NCBI GenBank assembly: GCA_018267965.1
Contig: JAFDXK010000005.1
Span: 372,001-436,000 of the forward strand
DNA length: 64,000 nucleotides
Direction: 5' to 3'
Source of the DNA: Bacteroidota bacterium
GTDB taxonomy: Bacteria; Bacteroidota; Bacteroidia; Chitinophagales; Chitinophagaceae
Of the stretch, positions 17,173 through 25,806 are shown piece after piece. The notes beneath the pieces are model-generated. The model was not told where the DNA came from. It saw only the letters and a list, made by a program, of their open reading frames with translations, and did no database searches. The position numbers and the translations under genes were made by a program. Position 1 is the stretch's first letter. Each line of letters opens with the position of its first letter.

Positions 17173-17736
17173 CTACTTTTGAACAACCTGAGAGCGTGTA
17201 GTACCTACTACTGTTCCCACTTGTCCTATCAACTGGTCGGATAAGCCTACTTTTTTAGCACCTGCTACCAAGTCTACTACAAACTGGTCGAAATCTGCAT
17301 TAGATGCTTTGCCATTCATACGTGAGTTTTTTGCAGGGTTGTGAGCATCCAACATGCTCATACCACTGTAAGTAAAGTTTTTAGCGCCGGTAGCTACGCA
17401 AAAGAAATCTGTAAGGTTTTTACTTAAAGTTTGAAAGCCACTTAAGTTGCCTGCACCTACTTCAGAAAGTAACACCGGGAAAAAGCCGTTCAGTTTAGGG
17501 TCGCCGGCAATTACAAATATGGTACTATCCACTACAAGCCTAATTCCGAGGCGTCCTTTCTCTACCATTTTACCCGGATTATATGGGTCTGAAACCATTG
17601 TGGTACCACCCAGAGAATCGTATAGAGTCATTGTAGGTGTTGGAGTTGTTACTGCGGGTGTTGATGTGTCTTTTTTCTTACACGAGAACGTAATTACAAG
17701 TCCTAATGCGACTACTGCTAAGGCTAACTTTTTCAT
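17173..17736 (-). CDS. Lipoprotein truncated haemoglobin (group 1-like)
   Basis: 187-residue predicted lipoprotein (lipobox TFSC, Cys19) followed by a Thr/Pro linker and a globin of the 2-over-2 type: LYDSLGG start (about 38), a VVDSTIFVIAGDPKLNGFF block, LTDFFCVATGAKNFTYSG, and DAHNPAKNSRMNGK, where the His is the expected proximal haem ligand. A short insertion (VSDPYNPGKMVEKGRLG) after the first helix is unusual. Truncated globins normally work in the cytoplasm; a membrane-anchored periplasmic form implies a role in O2, NO or redox sensing outside. It is followed on the minus strand by its terminator and preceded 17 bases upstream by a small membrane protein. Confidence 0.82.
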   Translation of the reverse strand: MKKLALAVVALGLVITFSCKKKDTSTPAVTTPTPTMTLYDSLGGTTMVSDPYNPGKMVEKGRLGIRLVVDSTIFVIAGDPKLNGFFPVLLSEVGAGNLSGFQTLSKNLTDFFCVATGAKNFTYSGMSMLDAHNPAKNSRMNGKASNADFDQFVVDLVAGAKKVGLSDQLIGQVGTVVGTTRSQVVQK

Positions 17737-17753
17737 ATCATTCTGATTTTGGT

Positions 17754-18179
17754 TTAAAAAATATTTTTTACTGTGTTGTATACTTTATAAGTTGGTGATG
17801 ACTGAGACACAGGGCATCCTTTCTTCATTTCTTCAGGGCTTGGCATGTAACGCTTTGCTTTATAGTGAAGATTAGTTTGTAATTCAATCAATAATTTGTC
17901 TGCATTATTTGCGAGCGGTGCATATGTGAACAAAACATTATCGTTCTCTGCACTACACATCACCCTGTCAACACCTACTTGTTTGCTGAGCCAACTATAT
18001 ATCTTAGCAGCATCCTCTTGATTAATATCTTGCTTAAAATCTATCCTTGCCATTATGCGTGTATTAGCATCAGGCTTGCCGGGGCGTGTAACCATATATA
18101 TATGTATCCCCAAAACAATAACTGACAGCAGCAACACTGAGCCTACGCCCCAAATCAGTTTCTTTACAAATGGTTTCAT
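17754..18179 (-). CDS. Membrane-anchored protein of unknown function, partner of the truncated globin
   Basis: 141-residue protein, family not recognised. Seen: one N-terminal membrane anchor (about 8-30, LIWGVGSVLLLSVIVLGIHIYMV) and a small soluble domain (about 40-130) with IDFKQDINQEDAAKIYSWL, VDRVMCSAENDNVLFTYAP and a KRYMPSPEEMKKGCPVS tail, which looks like a ferredoxin-like alpha/beta fold of the HMA shape but without a CxxC. Two Cys (about 75 and 122) could act as redox or metal ligands. It lies 17 bases upstream of the globin lipoprotein and is probably co-transcribed, so both may act in the periplasm on the same process. Confidence 0.65.
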   Translation of the reverse strand: MKPFVKKLIWGVGSVLLLSVIVLGIHIYMVTRPGKPDANTRIMARIDFKQDINQEDAAKIYSWLSKQVGVDRVMCSAENDNVLFTYAPLANNADKLLIELQTNLHYKAKRYMPSPEEMKKGCPVSQSSPTYKVYNTVKNIF

Positions 18180-18265
18180 AACAACAGTTTTAAATCATAT
18201 ACAATTATCCATCTGCAGTTACTTACGACAATATCATGACATTGGATTTGCAGTTATGAAAAAAA

Positions 18266-18296
18266 AATCGGGAAGGCCTTTTCAGCCCTCCCGATT
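18266..18296 (-). terminator. Terminator of the 77-residue gene
   Basis: 12-base stem with one mismatch and a 7-base loop, followed on the minus strand by a run of nine T (A run at 18259-18267 on the plus strand). Confidence 0.85.
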
Positions 18297-18320
18297 GCTC
18301 TATACCTGATTCAACCTTGT

Positions 18321-18554
18321 TTAATTATTATCCATATTATAAAGCCCCATCATCAACAGTTTTAACAATCTCTGTTCAGTTTGCACTGTCAAACCATAAT
18401 CGGAACTGTGTTCCAAATCACTGACAATCTTCTCTTTAGTAAATCCATGTTCTTCTATCTTGTCATAAAAGCCCGGTAATTCTTCCTGTGTAAGGTTTAA
18501 CTCAGATATTGTTGCGCCAAGTATCTCATCTGCCAAATCTCTATAGTTTTTCAT
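18321..18554 (-). CDS. Small acidic protein of unknown function
   Basis: 77-residue cytoplasmic protein with no known motif. It is predicted all-helical: DLADEILGATISELNLT, then EELPGFYDKIEEHGFTKEKIVSDLEH, then QTEQRLLKLLMMGLYNMDNN. It has its own A-rich start region and a strong rho-independent terminator, which supports a real, well-expressed gene. It lies downstream of msrA on the same strand with a 66-base gap. No function can be given. Confidence 0.6.
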   Translation of the reverse strand: MKNYRDLADEILGATISELNLTQEELPGFYDKIEEHGFTKEKIVSDLEHSSDYGLTVQTEQRLLKLLMMGLYNMDNN

Positions 18555-18620
18555 TTTTTACCATTTCACGTTCACTTATACCTGTTCAAAAAACATACCA
18601 CGATGAATGACAATTATAAG

Positions 18621-19295
18621 CTATTTGTCATCTTTTAACTTATTATTAAACACTTTCCTAAACTTATCCATCTTAGGTTTTACTACAAATTGGCAGTAGC
18701 CCAGGTTAGGATTTTCATTGTAATAATTCTGATGATAATCCTCTGCTTTGTAGAAAGTAGTGTAGGGGCTAATCTCTGTAACTACAGGACCATTATAAGC
18801 ATGTTCATCATTCAGTTTTTTCTTGTACTCTTCTGCTTTTTGTTTTTGTTCATCATTGTGATAAAAAATAGCGGAGCGGTATTGTGTGCCGACATCGTTT
18901 CCCTGCCTGTTAAGTTGAGTTGGGTCGTGAGCCACCCAGAAAGCAGCCAGCAATTCGTCATACGATATTATAGATGGGTCGTAATAAATATTACAAGCTT
19001 CAGCATGACCAGTTTCTCCTGTACACACCTGTTTGTATGTAGGATTTACTGTATGCCCGCCTATATAGCCCGACTCTACTTTTGTTACGCCTTTTAATAG
19101 TTGAAACTGGCCTTCCACACACCAAAAGCACCCTGCGGCAAATGTGGCAATCTCTGTTTTGTGTTCCATAGACTTTTTTCCTCCGTTATTCATTTGTTTA
19201 AAAGTATTTGATTTTTCGTATTTGTCGTTTTGAGCACATGCCGAGAGGTTCATGAGCAGCATCAGGACAAAACTTGTTTTAATGAATTGGTACAT
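18621..19295 (-). CDS. msrA: Peptide-methionine (S)-S-oxide reductase, lipoprotein form
   Basis: 224-residue MsrA, which reduces methionine-S-sulfoxide in proteins. Seen: lipobox LSAC (Cys20), the catalytic GCFWC (Cys56, Cys59), GYIGGHTVNPTYKQVCTGETGHAEA, and the recycling-type C-terminal region GYCQFVV. The N-terminal lipoprotein signal puts it in the periplasm or on a membrane face, where it would repair oxidised envelope proteins. Start chosen at 19295 because the complete signal peptide follows. It probably needs a thioredoxin-like reductant in the periplasm; the fusion proteins at 47353 and 51394 could supply one, but that is only a guess. Confidence 0.95.
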   Translation of the reverse strand: MYQFIKTSFVLMLLMNLSACAQNDKYEKSNTFKQMNNGGKKSMEHKTEIATFAAGCFWCVEGQFQLLKGVTKVESGYIGGHTVNPTYKQVCTGETGHAEACNIYYDPSIISYDELLAAFWVAHDPTQLNRQGNDVGTQYRSAIFYHNDEQKQKAEEYKKKLNDEHAYNGPVVTEISPYTTFYKAEDYHQNYYNENPNLGYCQFVVKPKMDKFRKVFNNKLKDDK

Positions 19296-19414
19296 AAATT
19301 TTGTTTTAATACTCTAAGTACGTTTAAAGGGCTTGTTGGGATTGTCTTTCAGAGGACAAAACAAGGCATTTAACATAAGATTATAAAAAATATGCCCGGT
19401 TTCGAAAAAACTTT

Positions 19415-19443
19415 TTGAAAATAGTCCTGCTTATATAATTTTG
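19415..19443 (+). promoter_or_regulatory. Promoter of tRNA-Ser
   Basis: -33 TTG (19415-19417), 18-base spacer, -7 TAATTTTG (19436-19443). The mature tRNA begins six bases after the -7 element. Confidence 0.7.
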
Positions 19444-19448
19444 CGCCC

Positions 19449-19536
<88 letters not shown>

Positions 19537-19542
19537 AATGAT

Positions 19543-19568
19543 AAAAGCCTCACATTGTGAGGCTTTTT
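19543..19568 (+). terminator. Terminator of tRNA-Ser
   Basis: 11-base stem AAAAGCCTCAC/GTGAGGCTTTT, 3-base loop, then more T. Confidence 0.85.
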
Positions 19569-19634
19569 CTATGCATGTACTAGCTTGTTATAACAATGCT
19601 GTATATGTTCTTTTACAGACACTTTACACAATCG

Positions 19635-21842
19635 CTATATTTTTCCTCGTAAGGTTATTACCAGATTTCGACCAGGTGAGCTGATACCAGATGCGAATGT
19701 GCGATAATTCTGGTCCATTATGTTTTCTAACGCGACTTGCAATGTAACGTTTGAATTAAATCTATACCCTGCCCGAACGTTTAATGTTACCCATGATGGC
19801 ATCCCTTTAGGAGTAGCATATACCAAATTATCCTCGCCTGACGGGCTATAATCTTTCAAAAATTTCCAACCATTGTATATAGCGTAAAACTCTGTCATTA
19901 ATCGCTTGGGGCTATACATTATGCTAATTTTACCATACACCGGCGGAATATGGTCTAATGGCACTTTAATACCATTATTTTTATATCGCCCATAAGTATA
20001 AGTAAGCGAACTATAGAAATTGATGTTGTATCCGACATTGCTCGAAATTGCAGCATTCACTCCATACAAATACGCTTCTGCCTTATTTTGACTGGCCATT
20101 ACTGCTGTTTTCTTCCCACCATACATTACACTATCCATGCCATTAAGGGTATACTTATCAGCAACAATTGCATTCCTGAACAGTGTGTAAAATGCAGCAC
20201 ATTCTATTTTTAAAATATTATCTACAATATAAGTAACACCTAAATCAGCATTATAAGTATACTCAGGTTTTAAATCAGGGTTAGGAACAAATAATGATGT
20301 GCCGGCTGCGGATTCAAATACCTTAGTCATATCATCTATGTTAGGTGCACGGAATCCTGTGCTTCCTGATAACGCAAACCTCCAACGCTTATATGGCATA
20401 TATACCAAACCTAAATTGCCACATAGGGCTATATTCTTTTGTTCTGCAGTATTGAATGGGAAAGGGAAAAATGCAGTATCGGTGAATTTGCTTTTCAGGT
20501 GGATATAATTTAGCCGTACCCCATCATTAAGAACCAGTTTGTCTTTTTTGATTTTGTATAAGTGCTGAAGATATATAGCGCCGTAATACATATTGTTACC
20601 GCCATCAGGATATCGGGTATCAAGTTTTGATTCATTCTGAGTAACAATATCGATTGTATTAGCAGTAGATTTTACATTATTAAACTGACCGTCTGCTCCA
20701 AACGTTAGTTCATGTCTTTTTGATATTTTATTAAAGTCAATATTGTAGCCTAATACACTTACATCTTCAATTCTATTTTGCAGTGCATTGCTCCCCCTGT
20801 TTCTCTGATGCCTGCTCTCTTCGATATTTTGATAATTAATGCCAACTTTCATGTTATTGAAAACGCCTTTCATATCAGTAACATTTAAACCATAAGACAG
20901 CATTGCTCGTTTCTGCGGACCATAGTACCATTCAGCATACCTCAGCTTACCATTTCTAATTTCAGTAAGCCTGTCATACCGTGGTATGTTACTGCTGTTA
21001 CTGTATTGCATATTTAAGTGATGGGCCACTTTCTTACTTTGTTTAAAAAGTATTTTCTCCAGGATATCGAACTGGTTATACCCACTTTGTTTTTGAATGT
21101 ATGGATTAGCATTGCTAACTATACTATCTACACCGTTTATCCGCTCTACATATTGATACCGTAAGCCAAAGCTGTCAATAAATGGATTTGCTAATGTACC
21201 CTGACGCAAGTCACCGAAACTACTGTATGTGACAGAGGTTAGAAATGCTATTCTCAGGGTACCTATATTAAAGTCTATGTGCCCTGTCCCTTCGTTATAA
21301 GCCGAACTATAGCGAGTCATGGCATTCAGGCCGAATTTTGTTTTGCCCTTATCAGCTAGTTGTGGTTTTTTCGTTTCAAACACCAGTACCCCGCCAAGAG
21401 CGTCGCTGCCATATAATGTTGATGCAGGACCATAAAGCACCTCTACCCTATCAAGTATGTTATTATCAATTGTGAGTACATTCTGCAAATGCCCCGCTCT
21501 GTATATAGCATTATTCATTCTAACCCCATCTATCACCATCTGAATGCGGCTAGCTTCAAAACCCCTGATGGTAGCACTGCCGCCGCCTGCCTGGCTACGC
21601 TGGATAAAAACTGAACCAGATTGTTCTAAAAGCGCAGCACTGTTCTGCGGCGACCACCACTTAATACTTTTATCGCTTATCAAGTGTATTGGCTGAGCTA
21701 CATATTTTTTATTGTCTGAAAATTTATTGGCTGAGATCACAGCCTCATTCAACGTAATTTTTATAATAGTATCTTTTTGCCCCCATGTTGTTTTACTAAA
21801 CATAAACAGAGCGCAAACAATAAATAAATTTTTACTGTTCAT
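19635..21842 (-). CDS. TonB-dependent receptor, haem/haemoprotein type
   Basis: Outer-membrane receptor of 735 residues from the ATG at 21842; an upstream in-frame TTG at 21851 would add three residues. Seen: signal peptide (ending TWGQ), plug with GSATIRGFEASRIQMVIDGVR (split here as GSATIRGFEAS then RIQMVIDGVR), LDRVEVLYGPASTLYGSDALGG, and a barrel with a C-terminal aromatic strand (GRNLVITLRGKI). The plug wording matches the TonB haemoglobin/transferrin receptor family. It is preceded by a 182-residue anchored protein 63 bases upstream, probably in one operon. Haem or a haemoprotein as ligand is inferred from the family. Confidence 0.87.
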   Translation of the reverse strand: MNSKNLFIVCALFMFSKTTWGQKDTIIKITLNEAVISANKFSDNKKYVAQPIHLISDKSIKWWSPQNSAALLEQSGSVFIQRSQAGGGSATIRGFEASRIQMVIDGVRMNNAIYRAGHLQNVLTIDNNILDRVEVLYGPASTLYGSDALGGVLVFETKKPQLADKGKTKFGLNAMTRYSSAYNEGTGHIDFNIGTLRIAFLTSVTYSSFGDLRQGTLANPFIDSFGLRYQYVERINGVDSIVSNANPYIQKQSGYNQFDILEKILFKQSKKVAHHLNMQYSNSSNIPRYDRLTEIRNGKLRYAEWYYGPQKRAMLSYGLNVTDMKGVFNNMKVGINYQNIEESRHQRNRGSNALQNRIEDVSVLGYNIDFNKISKRHELTFGADGQFNNVKSTANTIDIVTQNESKLDTRYPDGGNNMYYGAIYLQHLYKIKKDKLVLNDGVRLNYIHLKSKFTDTAFFPFPFNTAEQKNIALCGNLGLVYMPYKRWRFALSGSTGFRAPNIDDMTKVFESAAGTSLFVPNPDLKPEYTYNADLGVTYIVDNILKIECAAFYTLFRNAIVADKYTLNGMDSVMYGGKKTAVMASQNKAEAYLYGVNAAISSNVGYNINFYSSLTYTYGRYKNNGIKVPLDHIPPVYGKISIMYSPKRLMTEFYAIYNGWKFLKDYSPSGEDNLVYATPKGMPSWVTLNVRAGYRFNSNVTLQVALENIMDQNYRTFASGISSPGRNLVITLRGKI

Positions 21843-21905
21843 ATTATTCAATATTTAAACTAAAAATTGCTTCCTATATGAAGCTTTTGCAATAAAACTG
21901 TCCTT

Positions 21906-22454
21906 TTAGCTTCTTGGAGGCTGAAAAATAGAGAACGTAATATTTGAGCGATAACCATTTCGAATAAAAGAAGAGAAAGGTGTGTTGCTATCTGACAAGA
22001 AATTACAACTCAGTTCAAATGGTTCACACAAAGCTGTCTCAGATAATATTTTAAATACCATCAAGTTATCTTGACAGTCGCGCTGGTTATTACTGCTCAA
22101 CAATCTTGAATATACATCAAAAAACTTGTCGTCAAAGTCATCATACTCCCCTATCAATACAACCCCGCTATCGGTTGTCATTCGCGTCTTAACATCAAAC
22201 ATTTTCCCGCGATAGGTATATTCATTGTTATTAATCTCGTTCAATGATGCGATATCAGAATTAGGTATGTATATAGTATCTCGTTCGGTTAGGTTAGTTG
22301 TATTAAGTTCATAATAAGCTGTGCGTCCGATACCCCACAATATGTTTGCGCCGCAACACCATAACGATATCAATAGCATTAACGATGCAAAAAAGCCATT
22401 AAACAAAATTGTTTTAGCCTTAGCCTGGCTTTTTATTTCAGAATATTTTTTCAA
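21906..22454 (-). CDS. Anchored periplasmic protein with C-terminal IFQPPRS, upstream of a TonB receptor
   Basis: 182-residue protein with one N-terminal membrane anchor (about 17-40, LFNGFFASLMLLISLWCCGANILWG split around the Cys pair) and a soluble acidic domain ending in SIFQPPRS. The start is a TTG at 22454; no ATG lies near, and the next Met is inside the anchor. Small anchored proteins with a terminal PP(R/K) motif are often found directly upstream of TonB receptors in Bacteroidota, but the function is not established. Cys at 133, 147 and 154 (approximate) could form disulfides. Confidence 0.6.
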   Translation of the reverse strand: MKKYSEIKSQAKAKTILFNGFFASLMLLISLWCCGANILWGIGRTAYYELNTTNLTERDTIYIPNSDIASLNEINNNEYTYRGKMFDVKTRMTTDSGVVLIGEYDDFDDKFFDVYSRLLSSNNQRDCQDNLMVFKILSETALCEPFELSCNFLSDSNTPFSSFIRNGYRSNITFSIFQPPRS

Positions 22455-22588
22455 CGCCTATAAATACCCGTCTATATTAATAAAATTTTTCTTAACAATG
22501 CTTTTTATGCGCTATATAATAATAAACTCATCGAATAACATTGCCGTATAGTAATCAGTCAACTTGCATAGCACAATTAAAGCATTTA

Positions 22589-24502
22589 TCATATACGCCC
22601 CTTTTTTATATCATCCACAACGTTGGGATCCAACAGTGTGGTAATATCTCCTAAGTTACTCATTTCGCCTTCAGCTATTTTTCGCAATATCCTGCGTATT
22701 ATTTTACCACTACGGGTTTTAGGTAGTGCAGAAACAAACTGTATTTTATCGGGTCGTGCTATGGCACCTATAATGCGGTTCACAGTTTGCATAATATCCT
22801 GGCGCATCAAATTATCATCGCCATGAGTATTAGTGCATATTACGAACGCATATATACCCTGACCTTTTATATCGTGCGGGTAGCCCACTACAGCACTTTC
22901 TACTACCCCTTCGTGCATATTGATAGCATTCTCTACCTCGGCAGTGCCTATGCGGTGTCCGCTCACGTTCAGCACATCATCTACCCTGCCAGTTATCCTG
23001 TAATTGCCTTTTTCATCACGATAGCAACCGTCACCCGTAAAATACATACCCGGATATGTTGCAAAATAATTCGTCCGGCAACGTTCATGGTCGCCGTAGG
23101 TAGTGCGGATGATAGAAGGCCAGGGGTGTTTGATACAAAGGTTACCGCTTACATTGTTGCCAATTATTTCTTTGCCTTGTTCATCAACTAAAACAGGCTG
23201 AATACCCGGCAATGGCAATGTTGCATACGATGGCTTGGATGGTGTAACACCTGCAAGGTTGGATATGAGTATACCTCCATTTTCCGTTTGCCACCAAGTA
23301 TCTACTACCGGGCAGTTATTCTTGCCTATATGTTCACTAAACCAATGCCATGCCTCTTCGTTAATCGGTTCTCCTACCGAACCCAAAACTTTAAGGCTGC
23401 ACAAATCGTGTCCCTCAATAGGTTTAAGACCATAAGCCATCAGGCTTCGAATAGCCGTGGGTGCAGTGTACAGTATATTGACTTTGTATTTATCTACAAC
23501 ATCCCAAAAACGCCCTGCATCCGGCCATGTAGGTATTCCTTCAAACATTAAAGTGGTAGCACCTGCACTCAACGGGCCATATACTATGTAGCTATGCCCT
23601 GTTATCCAACCCACGTCGGCAGTACAAAAATGAATGTCGCCTGGCTGGTATTGAAACACATTTACAAAAGTGTAAGTTGCATATACCATATAACCACCAC
23701 AGGTATGCACCACACCTTTGGGCTTGCCAGTAGAACCTGAAGTATATAAAATGAATAGCGGATCTTCTGCATCCATTTCCTCAGCAGGACAATCAGGGTT
23801 GCCCATCTCTTCTACTTTATCTATTTCATCCTGCCACCATACATCTCTGTGTTTTATCATACTGACAGGTGTATCGGTACGTTGTAATACTATTACTTTT
23901 TTCACAAACCTGCATTGCACCAATGCATCATCTATTACAGCCTTTAACGGTATCTCTTTGTTGCCCCTGAAAGCGCCATCGCAGGTAACAATATATTCAG
24001 CATTGGCATCCTGCAACCTGTCTGATATACTTTGCGCACTAAATCCACCAAATATCACGGAATGTATAGCCCCGATGCGTGCACAAGCTAGCAGAGCTAT
24101 TGCCAGCTCGGGCACCATACCCATGTATATACATACCCTGTCGCCTTTCTTCACACCATTATTCTTCAGCACATTGGCAAACTGCATTACTTTATGATGC
24201 AATTCTTTGTATGTAATAACCCTGTCTTGTTCATCAGGATTATTAGGTTCCCAGATAATAGCAGGAGTATCGGCATTAACTGCAAGATGTCTGTCCAGAC
24301 AGTTCTCGGTAATGTTCAGCTTACCACCTATAAACCATTTGACATTAGGCTCTTCAAAATTCCATTCCAATACTTTATCCCATGGTTTACGCCATTGAAA
24401 AGACGATGCCACCTCTCCCCAAAATGCCTCTGGATTGGCTACGCTCTTATTCCACGCTTCGTGGTATTGTTCTTCCGTTAGTATTTGATATGGATATGCC
24501 AT
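22589..24502 (-). CDS. acs: Acetyl-CoA synthetase (AMP-forming)
   Basis: 637-residue enzyme that activates acetate to acetyl-CoA through acetyl-AMP. Seen: N-terminal domain from MAYPYQILTEEQYHEAWNK, AMP-binding P-loop LYTSGSTGKPKGVVHT (about 255), DTWWQTENGG (about 400), RTTYGDHERC, the hinge TGRVDDVLNVSGHRIGT (about 505) and the catalytic C-terminal PKTRSGKIIRR with the acetylatable Lys near 600. An in-frame extension to 24649 exists, but it lacks homology to the family and crosses the terminator at 24538, so the ATG at 24502 is preferred. Confidence 0.95.
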   Translation of the reverse strand: MAYPYQILTEEQYHEAWNKSVANPEAFWGEVASSFQWRKPWDKVLEWNFEEPNVKWFIGGKLNITENCLDRHLAVNADTPAIIWEPNNPDEQDRVITYKELHHKVMQFANVLKNNGVKKGDRVCIYMGMVPELAIALLACARIGAIHSVIFGGFSAQSISDRLQDANAEYIVTCDGAFRGNKEIPLKAVIDDALVQCRFVKKVIVLQRTDTPVSMIKHRDVWWQDEIDKVEEMGNPDCPAEEMDAEDPLFILYTSGSTGKPKGVVHTCGGYMVYATYTFVNVFQYQPGDIHFCTADVGWITGHSYIVYGPLSAGATTLMFEGIPTWPDAGRFWDVVDKYKVNILYTAPTAIRSLMAYGLKPIEGHDLCSLKVLGSVGEPINEEAWHWFSEHIGKNNCPVVDTWWQTENGGILISNLAGVTPSKPSYATLPLPGIQPVLVDEQGKEIIGNNVSGNLCIKHPWPSIIRTTYGDHERCRTNYFATYPGMYFTGDGCYRDEKGNYRITGRVDDVLNVSGHRIGTAEVENAINMHEGVVESAVVGYPHDIKGQGIYAFVICTNTHGDDNLMRQDIMQTVNRIIGAIARPDKIQFVSALPKTRSGKIIRRILRKIAEGEMSNLGDITTLLDPNVVDDIKKGRI

Positions 24503-24537
24503 AAGTGAATTTAGCAAAGATTTGCGGCAATAAATAA

Positions 24538-24554
24538 CCCCGCATGAAGCGGGG
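24538..24554 (-). terminator. Terminator between the GNAT gene and acs
   Basis: Perfect 6-base GC-only stem CCCCGC/GCGGGG with an ATGAA loop, just downstream of the GNAT stop; T-rich follows on the minus strand. Confidence 0.65.
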
Positions 24555-24560
24555 CAACTA

Positions 24561-25682
24561 TTAGAACATTTTACGAAAACAACGTTTACGTTTATGTTGA
24601 ATGTGGTCGTAATTCTTCCAGTGATTGATAGCTTTTTCATTTGTCTCAATCATACCCGTAGTTTCTACATACTCAACTCCATACTTTTGCATTACTTTCT
24701 GTAGTTCAGTTATCAGCAATGCACTTACACCTTGTGCCTGCCAATCGGGGTGAATACCTGTGAGCAGTAAATCTACCACTTTAGGCTTCTTTAATGCCTG
24801 TGTGATGTAATACCAACCAAATGGAAAGAGTTTACCCTTTGCTTTTTGCATCGCTGTGCTCAAAGATGGCAAGCTGATAATAAACCCAATGAGGTTACCA
24901 TCTTTATCTTCAATCAGCTTCACAAAATGCGGGTTAAGGATATTGAAATATTTATCAATATAGAATTGCTGCAATTTATCGCTCATACTAACAAAGCTGA
25001 ACAGATCACCAAACGCAGTATTCAGTAATTGCAAAACTCTGCCAGCATGCGCCTTCATTTCATCTCGCGTATTGAAATGCAATACCTTAAGACTGTAACG
25101 CTTCTGAATCATTTCGTTCAGCTTCATAGCCTTTTCAGGTATTTCCTTTTCCAGCTTCAAACGAAACTCTACCCAGTCCATTTCTTTTTCATAGCCCGCA
25201 GCTTCGAAATGAGATTTGTAATATGGCAAATGATATTCGGATGCTATAGATGGCAGGTGGTCAAAACCTTCTATCAGCACTGCCTGGTGGTCGAGGTTAG
25301 TAAATCCCAAAGGGCCATGTATACCCTTCATGCCTTTTTCTTTAGCCCATTTTTCTGCCGTATCTAATAATGCCTTACTTACTTCTTTATCATCTATGAA
25401 CTCTATACGGCTCAAGCGGCACATTTGCTCGCCTACTTTTTCATTATATGCTTTATTGATAATAGCACCTACTCGGCCTGCTACTTTGCCATTCTTTAAT
25501 GCTATCCAAAATTGTGCATCGCAATTATCATAAGCAGGGTTTGTAGCAGGTTGCAATGAATTGAGTTCATCCTTTTTAAGTGGTGGTACCCAATAAGCAT
25601 TATGCTTGTATAAATCGTATTGAAAATCTACGAACTTCTTAAAATCACTCGGAGTAGAACAAGCTTGAATGGTTACAGACAT
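24561..25682 (-). CDS. GNAT-superfamily acetyltransferase-like protein
   Basis: 373-residue protein from the ATG at 25682; a TTG one codon earlier is rejected. It has two GNAT-like halves. The N-terminal one has DLYKHNAYWVPPLKKDE and AQFWIALKNGKVAGRVGAI, a common Bacteroidota family signature; the C-terminal one has NLIGFIISLPSLSTAMQKAKGK and GIHPDWQAQGVSALLITEL, which matches the acetyl-CoA-binding motif A. The tail CRKMF... ends in basic residues. It is often annotated only as N-acetyltransferase; the substrate is unknown. Single gene with its own terminator. Confidence 0.8.
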   Translation of the reverse strand: MSVTIQACSTPSDFKKFVDFQYDLYKHNAYWVPPLKKDELNSLQPATNPAYDNCDAQFWIALKNGKVAGRVGAIINKAYNEKVGEQMCRLSRIEFIDDKEVSKALLDTAEKWAKEKGMKGIHGPLGFTNLDHQAVLIEGFDHLPSIASEYHLPYYKSHFEAAGYEKEMDWVEFRLKLEKEIPEKAMKLNEMIQKRYSLKVLHFNTRDEMKAHAGRVLQLLNTAFGDLFSFVSMSDKLQQFYIDKYFNILNPHFVKLIEDKDGNLIGFIISLPSLSTAMQKAKGKLFPFGWYYITQALKKPKVVDLLLTGIHPDWQAQGVSALLITELQKVMQKYGVEYVETTGMIETNEKAINHWKNYDHIQHKRKRCFRKMF

Positions 25683-25759
25683 CAATTGAATATTATATGT
25701 TTATGCCTTTGCTCGGCAAAATATACTTTTTTGCCTAAAAATGCACGTTGTAGGTGTTT

Positions 25760-25790
25760 TTGCATATCAAATGAGGTTTTGATACATTTA
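25760..25790 (+). promoter_or_regulatory. Promoter of the glycosyltransferase gene
   Basis: -33 TTG (25760-25762), 20-base spacer, -7 TACATTTA (25783-25790; one mismatch to TAnnTTTG). Confidence 0.5.
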
Positions 25791-25806
25791 GTTCAGCATA
25801 TTATTC

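Noticed and set aside
24503-24649. 49-residue N-terminal extension of acetyl-CoA synthetase
   Set aside because: It crosses the terminator after the GNAT gene and does not resemble the family; the ATG at 24502 fits known N-termini.
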